DNA of 64,000 nucleotides, taken from the NCBI RefSeq assembly GCF_036670015.1, contig NZ_CP137636.1, positions 164,501 to 228,500 of the forward strand, in the 5' to 3' direction. Made by a program: the position numbers and the translations under genes. This document shows, in pieces, positions 52,495 through 61,494 of the stretch. Below the pieces are notes generated by a model. The model was not told the origin of the DNA, searched no databases, and saw nothing but the letters and a program-made list of their open reading frames with translations. Source of the DNA: Niallia sp. XMNu-256 (GTDB lineage: Bacteria > Bacillota > Bacilli > Bacillales > Cytobacillaceae). Numbering within the stretch: position 1 is the stretch's first letter; each line of letters begins with the position of its first letter.

Positions 52495-53253
52495 TTATAA
52501 CTCCAATTGAAAGTAATGCCGAACTGCTTCCTTAATCTCATGTTCCTTTAACTCTTGCTTCGTTTTTTCACTACCTTCCACAATGGTCAGGCTATTTCCT
52601 GATAAGGTAATGCGACCAACTTCTGTTACTCGCGACAAGAAATACATCTTATTGAACTTTGATTGGGGAGAGGTTTCAGTAAGTAGACTGATTGGGCGGA
52701 TCTTATCTAAATTCCATTGGTTTGAAGGAGTGTCAAAGCGATAGATTGTTTTCCAATCAGCACCTGTCCTTTTTTGTAAATAAAAAAGCGGTTGGGTTTT
52801 ATCTTTTTTAACTCGGTAATCCCCATCACGATCAATCGCTTCTTCTCCACTGAGTGGAACAGGAAGTCTCGGGCAGTTTCCTCCAAATCCAACGTCTACC
52901 AAATATTCCTTGTTTTCTAGCGTAACGATGATGAACATATGACCATTTTCAAGTGCCCACTGGCCATTACCCGCATATACAGTACCTGCCATTAAATAGG
53001 CATTAAAACCAATCTCTTTTAACAGATGATAAAATGCTCCGTTTAACTCATAACAAACGCCACCACGTTGATCCATTATGAGCTTTTGATAAAGAGAATC
53101 TTTATTTAAGGAAAGGGGTTTTTCCTTCATAATATCCAAATTCTCAAAAGGAACGTTTAGAACATGCTGCTTTTGAAGATAAGCTAGATATTTGAGAGTT
53201 AACTCTTCTTTCTTTACCGCTTGAATACGCTCTAAATATTTTTTTATATTCAT
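52495..53253 (-). CDS. nat: Arylamine N-acetyltransferase
   Basis: Transfers acetyl from acetyl-CoA to arylamines or hydrazines. Catalytic triad visible: Cys67 in QRGGVCYELN, His in ENGHMFIIV and Asp in YLVDVGFGGN. ATG 53253 has AGGTGA five bases upstream; the GTG at 53262 is within that site. Length 252. Downstream of the SMR pair on the same strand, 48 bp apart, so possibly read from the guanidine-controlled promoter too. Confidence 0.92.
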   Translation of the reverse strand: MNIKKYLERIQAVKKEELTLKYLAYLQKQHVLNVPFENLDIMKEKPLSLNKDSLYQKLIMDQRGGVCYELNGAFYHLLKEIGFNAYLMAGTVYAGNGQWALENGHMFIIVTLENKEYLVDVGFGGNCPRLPVPLSGEEAIDRDGDYRVKKDKTQPLFYLQKRTGADWKTIYRFDTPSNQWNLDKIRPISLLTETSPQSKFNKMYFLSRVTEVGRITLSGNSLTIVEGSEKTKQELKEHEIKEAVRHYFQLEL

Positions 53254-53301
53254 ATTGATCACCTGCTTAAATATAATGTACGGATAGACAAGGGGCTGTA
53301 T

Positions 53302-53616
53302 CTATGAAACTAGTTTTAGCCCGATCGCAGAGCTTAATACCATTGCGATAAAGACCAGTCTCTTCCAGTCCTTGGATTCCCCGTAAAAAAACATTCCGAC
53401 TAAGGCGCCGCCAACCACACCGATTCCTGTCCATATCGCATAGGCTGTACCCATTGGTAAAAATTGCATGGAGTAACTTAATAAAGATAGACTTAACCCA
53501 AAACCAATAATTAATAAAAGTACAGTCTGCCAATTTTTCGTTTTTGACAATTGATTAATCATTGCTACACCAAATGTCTCCAATAAACCTGCTAAAATAA
53601 GCGCAAACCAAGCCAT
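53302..53616 (-). CDS. SMR-family guanidinium exporter subunit (YkkD/Gdx-like)
   Basis: 104 residues, four transmembrane helices. The essential Glu is in AGLLETFG (about Glu13); GTAYAIWTGIGVVGGALVG is the dimer/substrate helix of the Gdx/SugE group. Starts at the stop of the partner gene (TAATG overlap). With the partner and a guanidine-I riboswitch upstream, guanidinium/H+ antiport is the best assignment rather than general drug efflux. Confidence 0.9.
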   Translation of the reverse strand: MAWFALILAGLLETFGVAMINQLSKTKNWQTVLLLIIGFGLSLSLLSYSMQFLPMGTAYAIWTGIGVVGGALVGMFFYGESKDWKRLVFIAMVLSSAIGLKLVS

Positions 53617-53957
53617 TAGGATGCCTCTCCTTTCTCAGCGTTTTCATCTGTAACTAACTTCAAACCAATCACTCCTATTAGTAACACTAGGATTAAGAGT
53701 ATTTTTTCCCATCTAAAAGGTTCACCAAAGAAGAGAATTTCTGAGATAACTGTACCTGCTGTTCCTAACCCTACGAAAATAGCATAAACGGTACCGGCCG
53801 GGAGGACTTGGGCCGCTGTTATCATTAAATAGTTGCTCACGATGATACAAATAATCGTTCCAGTCCAAGTCCAAAAATCATATGAATGAGATAATCCAAT
53901 TACCCAGAAAATCTCCAAAAAAGCTGCAACAAATACTTTTATCCAATGTCGATTCAT
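53616..53957 (-). CDS. SMR-family guanidinium exporter subunit (YkkC-like)
   Basis: 113 residues from ATG 53957 (GGAGGTG upstream), four transmembrane helices. The conserved Glu is in [34 protein letters not shown] matches the SMR signature. First of two small SMR genes under the riboswitch; the pair resembles ykkCD, whose products form a heterodimer. Confidence 0.9.
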   Translation of the reverse strand: MNRHWIKVFVAAFLEIFWVIGLSHSYDFWTWTGTIICIIVSNYLMITAAQVLPAGTVYAIFVGLGTAGTVISEILFFGEPFRWEKILLILVLLIGVIGLKLVTDENAEKGEAS

Positions 53958-54152
53958 TGATAGACACCTCCAAATATTCAAATTTGCCTTGGCGAATTTG
54001 CGCCCAGATTTTCTCGAGATATCCTGAAAAATCTATCCGCCGTAGGCTTTAACTTAACTCAGCATTATAAACTCCTACTAAATTTCGCAAAGGTGGATTC
54101 AAATTATTCATAGACAGGACTTCTGCTGGGTTAAATTAATGATAACAAAAAC

Positions 54153-54204
54153 AAAAAAGCCCTGGGTGAAAACTGTTTAATCAGTTTCTCCCGGGCTTTT
54201 ATCC
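54153..54204 (-). terminator. Expression platform (terminator) of the guanidine riboswitch
   Basis: Read on the minus strand, AAAAGCCCGGG plus GAAACTG pairs with CAGTTTTC plus CCCAGGGCTTTT, followed by a T-run. The left arm is the conserved 3' end of the aptamer, so ligand binding would prevent terminator folding. Confidence 0.9.
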
Positions 54205-54285
54205 CTCCGTGACACAGCCATGCACTGTGGGTTTTCTCTCGGACCAGACCAACCATTCGTTGCGGAACCCTAGAAAACGCTAAAA
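54184..54285 (-). promoter_or_regulatory. Guanidine-I (ykkC) riboswitch
   Basis: On the minus strand the class signature is read in order: CTAGGGTTCCG, CTGGTCCGAGAG, an ACAGTGC/GCTGTG-type variable stem, CACGGAGGGATAAAAG and GCCCGGGAGA. Binding of guanidinium turns on the two SMR genes that begin about 225 bp further on. The remaining bases of 53958-54472 hold no other recognised element besides the next gene's terminator. Confidence 0.95.
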
Positions 54286-54411
54286 AATGTAATTAACTTT
54301 TATTATATACCGTTTGAGTACTTTTACAAGGTTAATGAACTGGAAAATAAATAAATGCTTTGTGAGCTAGTATGTTAAATCTAAAATAAGAATAAATCTA
54401 CCTCGAATGTT

Positions 54412-54455
54412 GAAAAAGCCCAACGCCTTGTTTTTTTAGGTGGTTGGGCTTCTTC
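54412..54455 (-). terminator. Terminator of the GH3 gene
   Basis: On the minus strand AGCCCAAC/GTTGGGCT stem extended by GA/TC, followed by TTTTC. Confidence 0.8.
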
Positions 54456-54472
54456 TTTATAGAATAATTGGA

Positions 54473-56233
54473 TTAGATTCGTGTATCAACAAATCCGCAG
54501 AATGGATCTGCTGGGCTTTCGCCTTTAAATTCAGAACGTCCCATTAATTTTTCAACAAGCACTTCTAAGTTCGCTTTTCTGCTGTCATACGCATTGATGT
54601 ACGTTTTCACTTGAGGTACATCTGGGAGATGATATGGGTATTGAACAGAAACGAAGATTGTCGGAACTTCATGAACATAGAAAGGAATATCTGGTGTTCC
54701 TTTACTTGCTGGCCATACGATTCGTTGAACCGTTCCTGGGTTAACGTTGGCAAGGTTGATGATAAGATCATAACTACCAGTTAACTCATGGATCGGTCTC
54801 TTTTGAGCATAGACATTTGCAATGGCTGCCGCTCTTTCATCTTCTGGAAGTTTCATGATTCTTTCTTCTGTTGATTCCCAGATCGTCACTTCAAATCCTT
54901 GTTCTTCTAATAATTCTTTCATAATATCGACAACTTTTTCTTTACCACCGAGCATTGCGCCGAATCCGCCTTGCACACCTTTTACATCAACTAATAAAAC
55001 ACGTTTATATTTCTCAGGAGTGACAGGCCAAATATCTTGTTTGTCTTTTACTAAAGTGATGGCATGGTCAGCAACTTGTTTGAAAAGTGCTTTGTTTTCA
55101 GGAAGGCCAATTTTTGCTAGTGCTTCTTCTTTAGGTAGTAAAATTTCTGTTTTTGACTTTTTGTGAAGACCAAGCATTGCTTTTAGACCTAAAATACGTT
55201 CTAATGCTTCTTGCAAACGTTCTTCAGTGATAATTCCTTCTTTATAACCATCCATCATATAACCGAAATCTTCATCTGGATCATTAAAGAATAAGAATAG
55301 GTCACAACCTGCTGCAATCGATGTAGGAAGGACTTTGCTTCGCTTCATTGCACCTGTTAAACCAACCATATGGCTGGCGTCTGTAACGACAACGCCGTTA
55401 AAGCCTAATTTTCCGCGTAATAGATCTGTAGTGATTTCTTTAGAAAGGGTAGCTGGCATTAGATCTTCGTCTTTTATACCTGGATTAAAATGTCTTTCAT
55501 ATGCAGGTAAATGAATATGTCCAGCCATGATTGAAGGGAGGCCGGCATCAATTAAGCCTTTGTAAACTTTACCAAATGTTTTATCCCATTCTTCTGTTGA
55601 ATAGCTGTTAACACTAAAGGATAAATGTTGGTCACGCTCATCAACACCATCACCAGGCCAGTGCTTTGCGGCAGGGGCAATTCCGCTTTCTTGGATTCCC
55701 TTCATATACGCTAAGCTCATTTCTAAAACTAAATCTGGATCAGCACCGAATGAACGGCTTGAGATAATAGGGTTACGCCAGTTGTAATTAATGTCAACGA
55801 TCGGGGCAAAGCTCCAATTACAGCCAATCGCAGATGCCTCAACACCAGAAACACGGCCCATTTCATAAGCCCATTTCGGATCATTGGTTGCACCAATTTT
55901 TACTTCAACACCAACTTCTGTGCCATCTGTACAAGCTCCATTACCGCCAGCTTCTGTATTAGCTGCAATAAGTAAAGGAATTTTACTTTTTTCTTGAAGA
56001 ATTTTATTTTGATCATATACTTCTTCGGCTGTACCAGGATTGTAACGAACCGCACCAATATGGTATTTATTGACCGTTTCCGTTAAGTATTCTTCTGTAC
56101 GACTTGATCCCATATTAACGAATAACTGCCCAATTTTTTCCTCAATCGTCATTGTATTAATCGTATCTTGTACCCACTTTATATCTTCATCAGTAAGATT
56201 GAATGGTTTTGCTTTTAAATCAACTTTAGTCAT
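54473..56233 (-). CDS. Glycoside hydrolase family 3 protein
   Basis: 586 residues from ATG 56233 (AAGGAGAG upstream; the frame is open to 56293). The GH3 N-terminal barrel shows IGQLFVNMG, AANTEAGG, AAKHWPGDGVDERDQHLS (general KH and D/H motif of NagZ-type enzymes) and VVTDASHMVGL with the nucleophile Asp. A C-terminal GH3_C-like domain follows. No signal peptide, so cytoplasmic. A beta-N-acetylhexosaminidase or a beta-glycosidase; substrate not resolvable. Confidence 0.88.
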   Translation of the reverse strand: MTKVDLKAKPFNLTDEDIKWVQDTINTMTIEEKIGQLFVNMGSSRTEEYLTETVNKYHIGAVRYNPGTAEEVYDQNKILQEKSKIPLLIAANTEAGGNGACTDGTEVGVEVKIGATNDPKWAYEMGRVSGVEASAIGCNWSFAPIVDINYNWRNPIISSRSFGADPDLVLEMSLAYMKGIQESGIAPAAKHWPGDGVDERDQHLSFSVNSYSTEEWDKTFGKVYKGLIDAGLPSIMAGHIHLPAYERHFNPGIKDEDLMPATLSKEITTDLLRGKLGFNGVVVTDASHMVGLTGAMKRSKVLPTSIAAGCDLFLFFNDPDEDFGYMMDGYKEGIITEERLQEALERILGLKAMLGLHKKSKTEILLPKEEALAKIGLPENKALFKQVADHAITLVKDKQDIWPVTPEKYKRVLLVDVKGVQGGFGAMLGGKEKVVDIMKELLEEQGFEVTIWESTEERIMKLPEDERAAAIANVYAQKRPIHELTGSYDLIINLANVNPGTVQRIVWPASKGTPDIPFYVHEVPTIFVSVQYPYHLPDVPQVKTYINAYDSRKANLEVLVEKLMGRSEFKGESPADPFCGFVDTRI

Positions 56234-56419
56234 ATGTACTCTCCTTTTTAATGAGATAAAAACTCTTATAATGATAGGTTTTCCTATAAACAATGCGTTA
56301 TTCGCAAAAGCTGCTAGAGTAGTTATAATTAACTAACTCTTGTATACTAGTATATCACAATTTGAAAAGGATATCATTTATCAGCTTAAATGTTAAAATA
56401 AAAGTCACAATTTGAAATA

Positions 56420-56460
56420 AAAAAAGCAAGTAGAGAGCGTGTTCTCTCCACTTGCTTTAT
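56420..56460 (-). terminator. opuA operon terminator
   Basis: AAAGCAAGT/ACTTGCTTT with inner GAGAG/CTCTC; read on the minus strand it ends in TTTTTTT. Confidence 0.88.
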
Positions 56461-56464
56461 CTAA

Positions 56465-57361
56465 TTATTCGATTCCTTCTGTCCACTCAGCTACACGATC
56501 TTGGTTAGCTTCAATCCATGCAGCCGCTGCATCTTCTGGGTTTTCTCCATTTTGAACAGCAAGCATGATTTCTTCCATCTCTTCTGGTGACCAGTAAAAG
56601 TTATCAAGAATTTGGTAAGCTTCAGGCATGTCTTCTTCTAAGCCTTGACGTACCATTGTATGAATCGATTCCGCTTCACCAAATGTTCCCTTTGGATCTT
56701 CTAAATATTTTAATTCATATTGTTGGAATTTCCAGTGTGGAGTCCATCCTGTTACAACAATGTCCTCTTCATTTTTATAGGCTTGACCTAAAGTTGTTGC
56801 CATGGCACCACTTGAGGATGTCTGCACTTTCCACCCCTCAAGGTTTGGATATTCTTCTACTGCTCGTTCAGAGGCTGCAACAACCCCAGCACCAGGTTCA
56901 ATTCCTGTAATTGTTTTATCCGCATGGTCAGCTAGATCCTCAATGGAATTAACATCTTCCATATAGGTTGGAACGACAAGTCCAATTGCTGCACCTTCTA
57001 AGTTTGGACCAAGGTCAATTACTTGATCCCCATACTCTTCATATTGAGAAACGTGAGTTCCTGGTAACCAAGCTGATACCATTGCATCTGCTTCACCCTT
57101 TGAGACAGCTTCCCACATAATAGCATTATCAAGTGGAGTTAATTTAACATCATAACCCATATCTTCTAATACATGTCCGATCACATGTGTTGCTGCAACT
57201 TCTGAATCCCACTCTACATAGGCTAATTCAACTTCTTGACCGTTACCAACAGAATCAGCTTTTTCTGAATTACTTTCCTCAGAAGATGAACAACCTGCGA
57301 TGAATAATGATAATGACAGGCCTGCTGCCATACTTAGACGTTTCCAATTCCATTTAATCAT
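56465..57361 (-). CDS. opuAC: Glycine betaine ABC transporter, substrate-binding lipoprotein
   Basis: 298 residues. Lipoprotein signal with lipobox IAGC (Cys24). OpuAC/ProX-type binding domain: ELAYVEWDSEVAATHVIGHVL, DAMVSAWLPGTH and VVTGWTPHWKFQQYELKYL, with the Trp residues that cage the trimethylammonium group. Last gene of opuAA-opuAB-opuAC on the minus strand. Takes up glycine betaine or proline betaine for osmoprotection. Confidence 0.93.
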   Translation of the reverse strand: MIKWNWKRLSMAAGLSLSLFIAGCSSSEESNSEKADSVGNGQEVELAYVEWDSEVAATHVIGHVLEDMGYDVKLTPLDNAIMWEAVSKGEADAMVSAWLPGTHVSQYEEYGDQVIDLGPNLEGAAIGLVVPTYMEDVNSIEDLADHADKTITGIEPGAGVVAASERAVEEYPNLEGWKVQTSSSGAMATTLGQAYKNEEDIVVTGWTPHWKFQQYELKYLEDPKGTFGEAESIHTMVRQGLEEDMPEAYQILDNFYWSPEEMEEIMLAVQNGENPEDAAAAWIEANQDRVAEWTEGIE

Positions 57362-57423
57362 AAATTTACATTCCCCTTTTCATAATAATGTGAACTGTCT
57401 CTTCATCTAGAAAAGATAGTAAC

Positions 57424-58281
57424 TTAGGATTTTTTTCGATTAATGTTTTGGGTTAAGCGGTCAATAATAATCGCTAAAATAACAATCCCAAGACCAGCGA
57501 CAAATCCTGTTCCGACTTGAGCTCGTTGTAGGGAAGAAAGAACTTCTCTCCCAAGACCTGGAGCACCAATCATTGAGGCGATAACAACCATGGACAGGGC
57601 CAACATGACAGTTTGGTTAATGCCCGCCATAATTGTTGATTTAGCCATTGGAAGTTCAACTTTGAACAACTTTTGCACGCCTGTACTACCAAATGCATCT
57701 GACGCTTCCACCAATTCATTTGGAACTTGTCGAATTCCTAAATTGGTAAAACGAACGGTTGGCGGTGTAGCGAAAATTAAAGAAGCGAATACACCTGGTA
57801 CCATCCCAATTCCAAAGAATGCTACAGCTGGAATTAAATAAACAAAGGCTGGCATGGTCTGCATAAAGTCTAGAATCGGTTTAATAATTGCATTGGCTGT
57901 ATTGCTTTTCGACATTAAAATTCCGATTGGCACTCCAATAATGATCGACAAGATACTAGCAATCAACACAAGAGTTACCGTATTCATTAAATTTTCCCAG
58001 TGTCCTTGGTTATAAATTAACCACAATCCAACAATTGAGAAAGCAGCCAATCCAAATTTTTTCCCAGATACAAAAAATGCTAATAAGGCCACAAGTAGGA
58101 TGAAAATAATAGGTGGAATGGCTAGCAATACGTCTTCTGCCATAAATTCCATAAAGTTACCAAAATGTTTATTGATTGGATCAAATATAAAGGCAAAGGT
58201 TTCGGTTAACCAATCGGTTACCTTTTCCGTCGCTTTAGCAATTTGAATTTTGGGTATAAATTCTAATAATCCATTAAGCAT
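57424..58281 (-). CDS. opuAB: Glycine betaine ABC transporter permease
   Basis: 285 residues, about six to seven transmembrane helices, BPD_transp_1 domain with the EAA loop [23 protein letters not shown]. The start overlaps the end of opuAA by 8 bp, so the two are translationally coupled. Forms the membrane channel of the OpuA importer. Confidence 0.94.
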   Translation of the reverse strand: MLNGLLEFIPKIQIAKATEKVTDWLTETFAFIFDPINKHFGNFMEFMAEDVLLAIPPIIFILLVALLAFFVSGKKFGLAAFSIVGLWLIYNQGHWENLMNTVTLVLIASILSIIIGVPIGILMSKSNTANAIIKPILDFMQTMPAFVYLIPAVAFFGIGMVPGVFASLIFATPPTVRFTNLGIRQVPNELVEASDAFGSTGVQKLFKVELPMAKSTIMAGINQTVMLALSMVVIASMIGAPGLGREVLSSLQRAQVGTGFVAGLGIVILAIIIDRLTQNINRKKS

Positions 58282-59473
58282 GACTTAGATTCACCTCACT
58301 CTCACCAGCAAGGGCCCCAATAACCGTCCCCCGAACAATGATTCCAGCTAATTTTCCATCTTCAACAACAGCTACCGGAATAGGGGAGCCATAAATAATC
58401 GAGAAGATATCATGGATTGTTGTGTCTTTTTCAACTGTTGGTACATCCGTTTTAATAATCGTTTTTAAATCTGTTACTCCATTGTTTCTTGCATCTAACG
58501 CATCATCAGCTGTAACATAACCCATTAGTTTTCGCTGATTATCGAGAACAAAAATGGAAGAAATTCCTTCTTCACGCATTCTTTCCAAGGCAACCCTTGG
58601 TCCGTGTCTTTCGATATTGATGGCTTCAGGACGTTTCATAATATGATGGGCGGTCAATACTTTTGAACGATCGACATCTTCAACAAATCGCTCAACATAA
58701 GAATTTGCTGGATTGACAAGGATTTCTTCAGGTGTACCGATTTGAACGATCACCCCGTCCCTCATAATTGCAATCCGATCGCCAAGACGTAATGCTTCAT
58801 CTAAATCATGGGTAATGAAAAGAATCGTTTTTTGCATAGTTGATTGTAATTCGAGGAGTTGATCTTGCATGTCTTTACGAATCAGCGGATCTAATGCAGA
58901 GAATGCTTCGTCCATCAAAAGTACCTTCGGGTCATTGGCAAGGGCACGTGCAAGTCCTACACGCTGTTGCATTCCACCAGATAGTTGTCCAGGTTTTTGG
59001 TGAAGGTAATGACCTAAACCAACTAATTCTAGAGCTTCTGTCGCTCGTTTTTCCCGTTCCTCTTTTGGTACGTTTTGAACCTCTAATCCATATTCTGCAT
59101 TTTGTAGAATGGTACGATGTGGAAATAAGGCAAACTGCTGAAATACCATACTTAGTTTTTCTCTTCTCACCTTACGAAGGGAAGCTTTATCAAGTTTTGC
59201 TAAATCCTCATCATCAATAAAAATATTTCCTATTGATGGTTCTATAAGTCTATTAACTAATCGGATTAATGTCGACTTCCCACTTCCTGAAAGCCCCATA
59301 ATGACAAAAATTTCTCCTTCCTCAACGGAAAATGAGGCCTTGTTGACACCGACTGTACAGCCAGTTTCTTTTAGGATGGTTTCTTTAGACTTTCCTTCCT
59401 CTAAAAGTTTCATCGCTTGCTTGGTATTCTTACCAAAAATCTTTGTTAGGTCTTTCACTTGTATAATGGGCAA
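58274..59473 (-). CDS. opuAA: Glycine betaine ABC transporter ATPase with CBS domains
   Basis: About 399 residues. Walker [10 protein letters not shown], signature LSGGMQQR, Walker [14 protein letters not shown] and H-loop ITHDLDEAL, followed by two CBS domains (from [13 protein letters not shown] to the C-terminus) that sense ionic strength or c-di-AMP in OpuA/OpuC relatives. TTG 59473 is preferred because GAGGTG is six bases upstream; ATG 59479 directly abuts that site and cannot be excluded. Confidence 0.93.
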   Translation of the reverse strand: MPIIQVKDLTKIFGKNTKQAMKLLEEGKSKETILKETGCTVGVNKASFSVEEGEIFVIMGLSGSGKSTLIRLVNRLIEPSIGNIFIDDEDLAKLDKASLRKVRREKLSMVFQQFALFPHRTILQNAEYGLEVQNVPKEEREKRATEALELVGLGHYLHQKPGQLSGGMQQRVGLARALANDPKVLLMDEAFSALDPLIRKDMQDQLLELQSTMQKTILFITHDLDEALRLGDRIAIMRDGVIVQIGTPEEILVNPANSYVERFVEDVDRSKVLTAHHIMKRPEAINIERHGPRVALERMREEGISSIFVLDNQRKLMGYVTADDALDARNNGVTDLKTIIKTDVPTVEKDTTIHDIFSIIYGSPIPVAVVEDGKLAGIIVRGTVIGALAGESEVNLSHA

Positions 59474-59576
59474 AATCATCACCTCTTCATAAGATTATAG
59501 ATTATTAATCTATTTTTAACGTAATCTATCGTTTTATCTCCATCTAGATACCCAGGTAGAAATGACTTACTTGATT

Positions 59577-59605
59577 ACTATACATGATTAAAAAAACTTT
59601 TTCAA
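59577..59605 (-). promoter_or_regulatory. Sigma-A promoter of the opuA operon
   Basis: On the minus strand TTGAAA, 17 nt, TATAGT, about 100 bp upstream of opuAA. The rest of 59474-59869 is AT-rich and contains no gene. Confidence 0.65.
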
Positions 59606-59869
59606 ACTGCATATACCGTTCGTAATTTACGTACAGTTTATTCTGTATAAAAAATAATCAGAAATCCTTCACTTTTCGCCAAAATCCTCGTAAATCCTTA
59701 GAAATATTATTGTGCAAACATTTAACTACTATGAAAAATGATCTGTTTAAATGGTATTTTGATATTTTTATTTTTTAGAACTTGGAAAAAGGGCAATAAA
59801 AAAAGAGAACCGATTTCGTTAAGGACAGATATAACCTGACCTATTAACGTTCAATTCCCTTGATACATG

Positions 59870-60418
59870 CTATTCATTTTTTGGAACAAATTGAAAAATT
59901 TCCCCCGATTCAATGACCTTAATAAAATTCATTAGCCATTCGTAATAGCTTTTTGCATAATAAAGCTTTTCTAAATCAAGATTAATTTTATGAATTAATG
60001 ATTCATCATCTGTTTCCTGCAATAGTTGTTTTAATTTTTCGATCGCCTCGTCAGCTTCTTCCATATTTGTCTCTGTTTGGTTTCTCCAGCGAATGCCAAA
60101 CAAAGAGGTGAAAGCTTTATACCAATCCTCTTCGGTTTGATATAAATCTTTACGCACGCCTTTTTTGTGAACGGACTCTACCATCTTCATATCGGATAAT
60201 GCACGAACACCAGTAGACATACTAGTTTTGCTCATTGACAATGCTTCGCGCATATCATCAAGCGTCATGGCGTGATCTGAAAAATATAAAACCCCATAGA
60301 GCCTTCCGACTGATGGGTTAATCCCGTACAAATTCATATTTCTAGCAATGGTTTGTATAAAAGTTTCAACAATATACTCATGCTTTTCCCAGTTCAATGA
60401 ATCCTTTTCTTCTGACAA
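59870..60418 (-). CDS. GbsR-family transcriptional regulator
   Basis: 182 residues. MarR-like winged helix (MTLDDMREALSMSKTSMSTGVRAL) followed by a helical C-terminal dimer/ligand part, as in GbsR/OpcR choline sensors. TTG 60418 has GGAGGG seven bases upstream; the frame is open to 60433. It lies immediately upstream of opuA on the same strand, so it probably represses opuA and/or responds to choline or glycine betaine (inference from position and family). Confidence 0.88.
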   Translation of the reverse strand: MSEEKDSLNWEKHEYIVETFIQTIARNMNLYGINPSVGRLYGVLYFSDHAMTLDDMREALSMSKTSMSTGVRALSDMKMVESVHKKGVRKDLYQTEEDWYKAFTSLFGIRWRNQTETNMEEADEAIEKLKQLLQETDDESLIHKINLDLEKLYYAKSYYEWLMNFIKVIESGEIFQFVPKNE

Positions 60419-60569
60419 TAGATGTCCCTCCATCTACATATAATCTGAAAATAGTTTAACACACTTGTCAAGTTATGCGAAAATGGTAAGAAATTGATTG
60501 GGATAGGGAAATGCGTCTAAAAATGATCTAGAGGCAAAGCGTTAGCTTAGATTTAAGAAAAAAATAGCT

Positions 60570-61400
60570 TTAAAATTGATAATATTGAAGCAGTAAATAA
60601 GCGAACCATTTGCAGTTCGGGTGGTTCCTGATGTTTTCAATTAATCCTTTTACAATCGCAGGAGGATAGGTATGATTTTCTAAATTATTCTTTAATAAAA
60701 TCAATGACTCTTTTTCGATGGACTCCTCTAATTCATTAACTTTCTGCTCGATAAGGTCAAGAAGGTAATCTTTTGTTATTTTTCCATTATTTGGCTGAAG
60801 TAAAAGTCGCATCTCTTCAGTCATAAAAGGAATACGTGAATGCTTGGCAAGAAGGGTTGTTTTTTCCACAAGTGATTGACACAACAAATGTAAATCGACT
60901 GGTACGTTATAATACAAAAATAGCTCAGAGTAAAGGTTTAAAAACCCTTTAATACAGTACATTAAATCAAACTTACACTCAGTTACCTTTTCACCGTATA
61001 TTCGGTGGATCATTGTCATGATAATCTTTTCGATCCTCTCATTATAAGACCGAAACTTTGTTAATACTTCTTCGTTTATGGATTTCATTTGTTCATTAAT
61101 AAAAATTCTTGCAAAATCTAAATGCTGTTGAAAAAAGCGGTAAGAAGTGTAATAAAAATCAAAGAGGATATCTTGTTCATTTTGTGAACGGTTGACTATA
61201 TAGTCAATATCAGAAATAATTTGGATCATAAATTGATCGATGAGTGTCTCTATCAATTCATCCTTTGACTTGAACGATAAGTAAAAGGCCCCTTTAGAAA
61301 TGCCGCAATAATCCGTTATTTGTTGAATGGAAGTAGCCCCAAAACCCTGCTTGGCAAATAGTTCTGTTGCTTTTTCCATAATTAATTGTTTCTTAGTCAT
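60570..61400 (-). CDS. TetR-family regulator, likely repressor of the RND pump
   Basis: 276 residues, longer than most TetR proteins. The N-terminal HTH is IMEKATELFAKQGFGATSI...ISKGAFYLSFKSKDELIETL; a long all-helical C-terminal domain follows, as in YerO-type regulators. Divergent from the RND pump gene, with a TetR-like dyad in the shared region. Confidence 0.9.
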   Translation of the reverse strand: MTKKQLIMEKATELFAKQGFGATSIQQITDYCGISKGAFYLSFKSKDELIETLIDQFMIQIISDIDYIVNRSQNEQDILFDFYYTSYRFFQQHLDFARIFINEQMKSINEEVLTKFRSYNERIEKIIMTMIHRIYGEKVTECKFDLMYCIKGFLNLYSELFLYYNVPVDLHLLCQSLVEKTTLLAKHSRIPFMTEEMRLLLQPNNGKITKDYLLDLIEQKVNELEESIEKESLILLKNNLENHTYPPAIVKGLIENIRNHPNCKWFAYLLLQYYQF

Positions 61401-61427
61401 CTATACATTCTCTCCTAGTATCATTCG

Positions 61428-61456
61428 TTGACAAATGACTGGCTAGTCATTATTAT
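61428..61456 (+). promoter_or_regulatory. RND pump promoter with dyad operator in the spacer
   Basis: TTGACA (61428-61433), 17 nt, TATTAT (61451-61456). The dyad AATGACT-GGCT-AGTCATT (61434-61451) fills the spacer exactly, an ideal place for TetR-type repression. Confidence 0.8.
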
Positions 61457-61494
61457 AAAAAAGTGAGTCAAAAGAGTCAATAAGGGTAGGTGTA

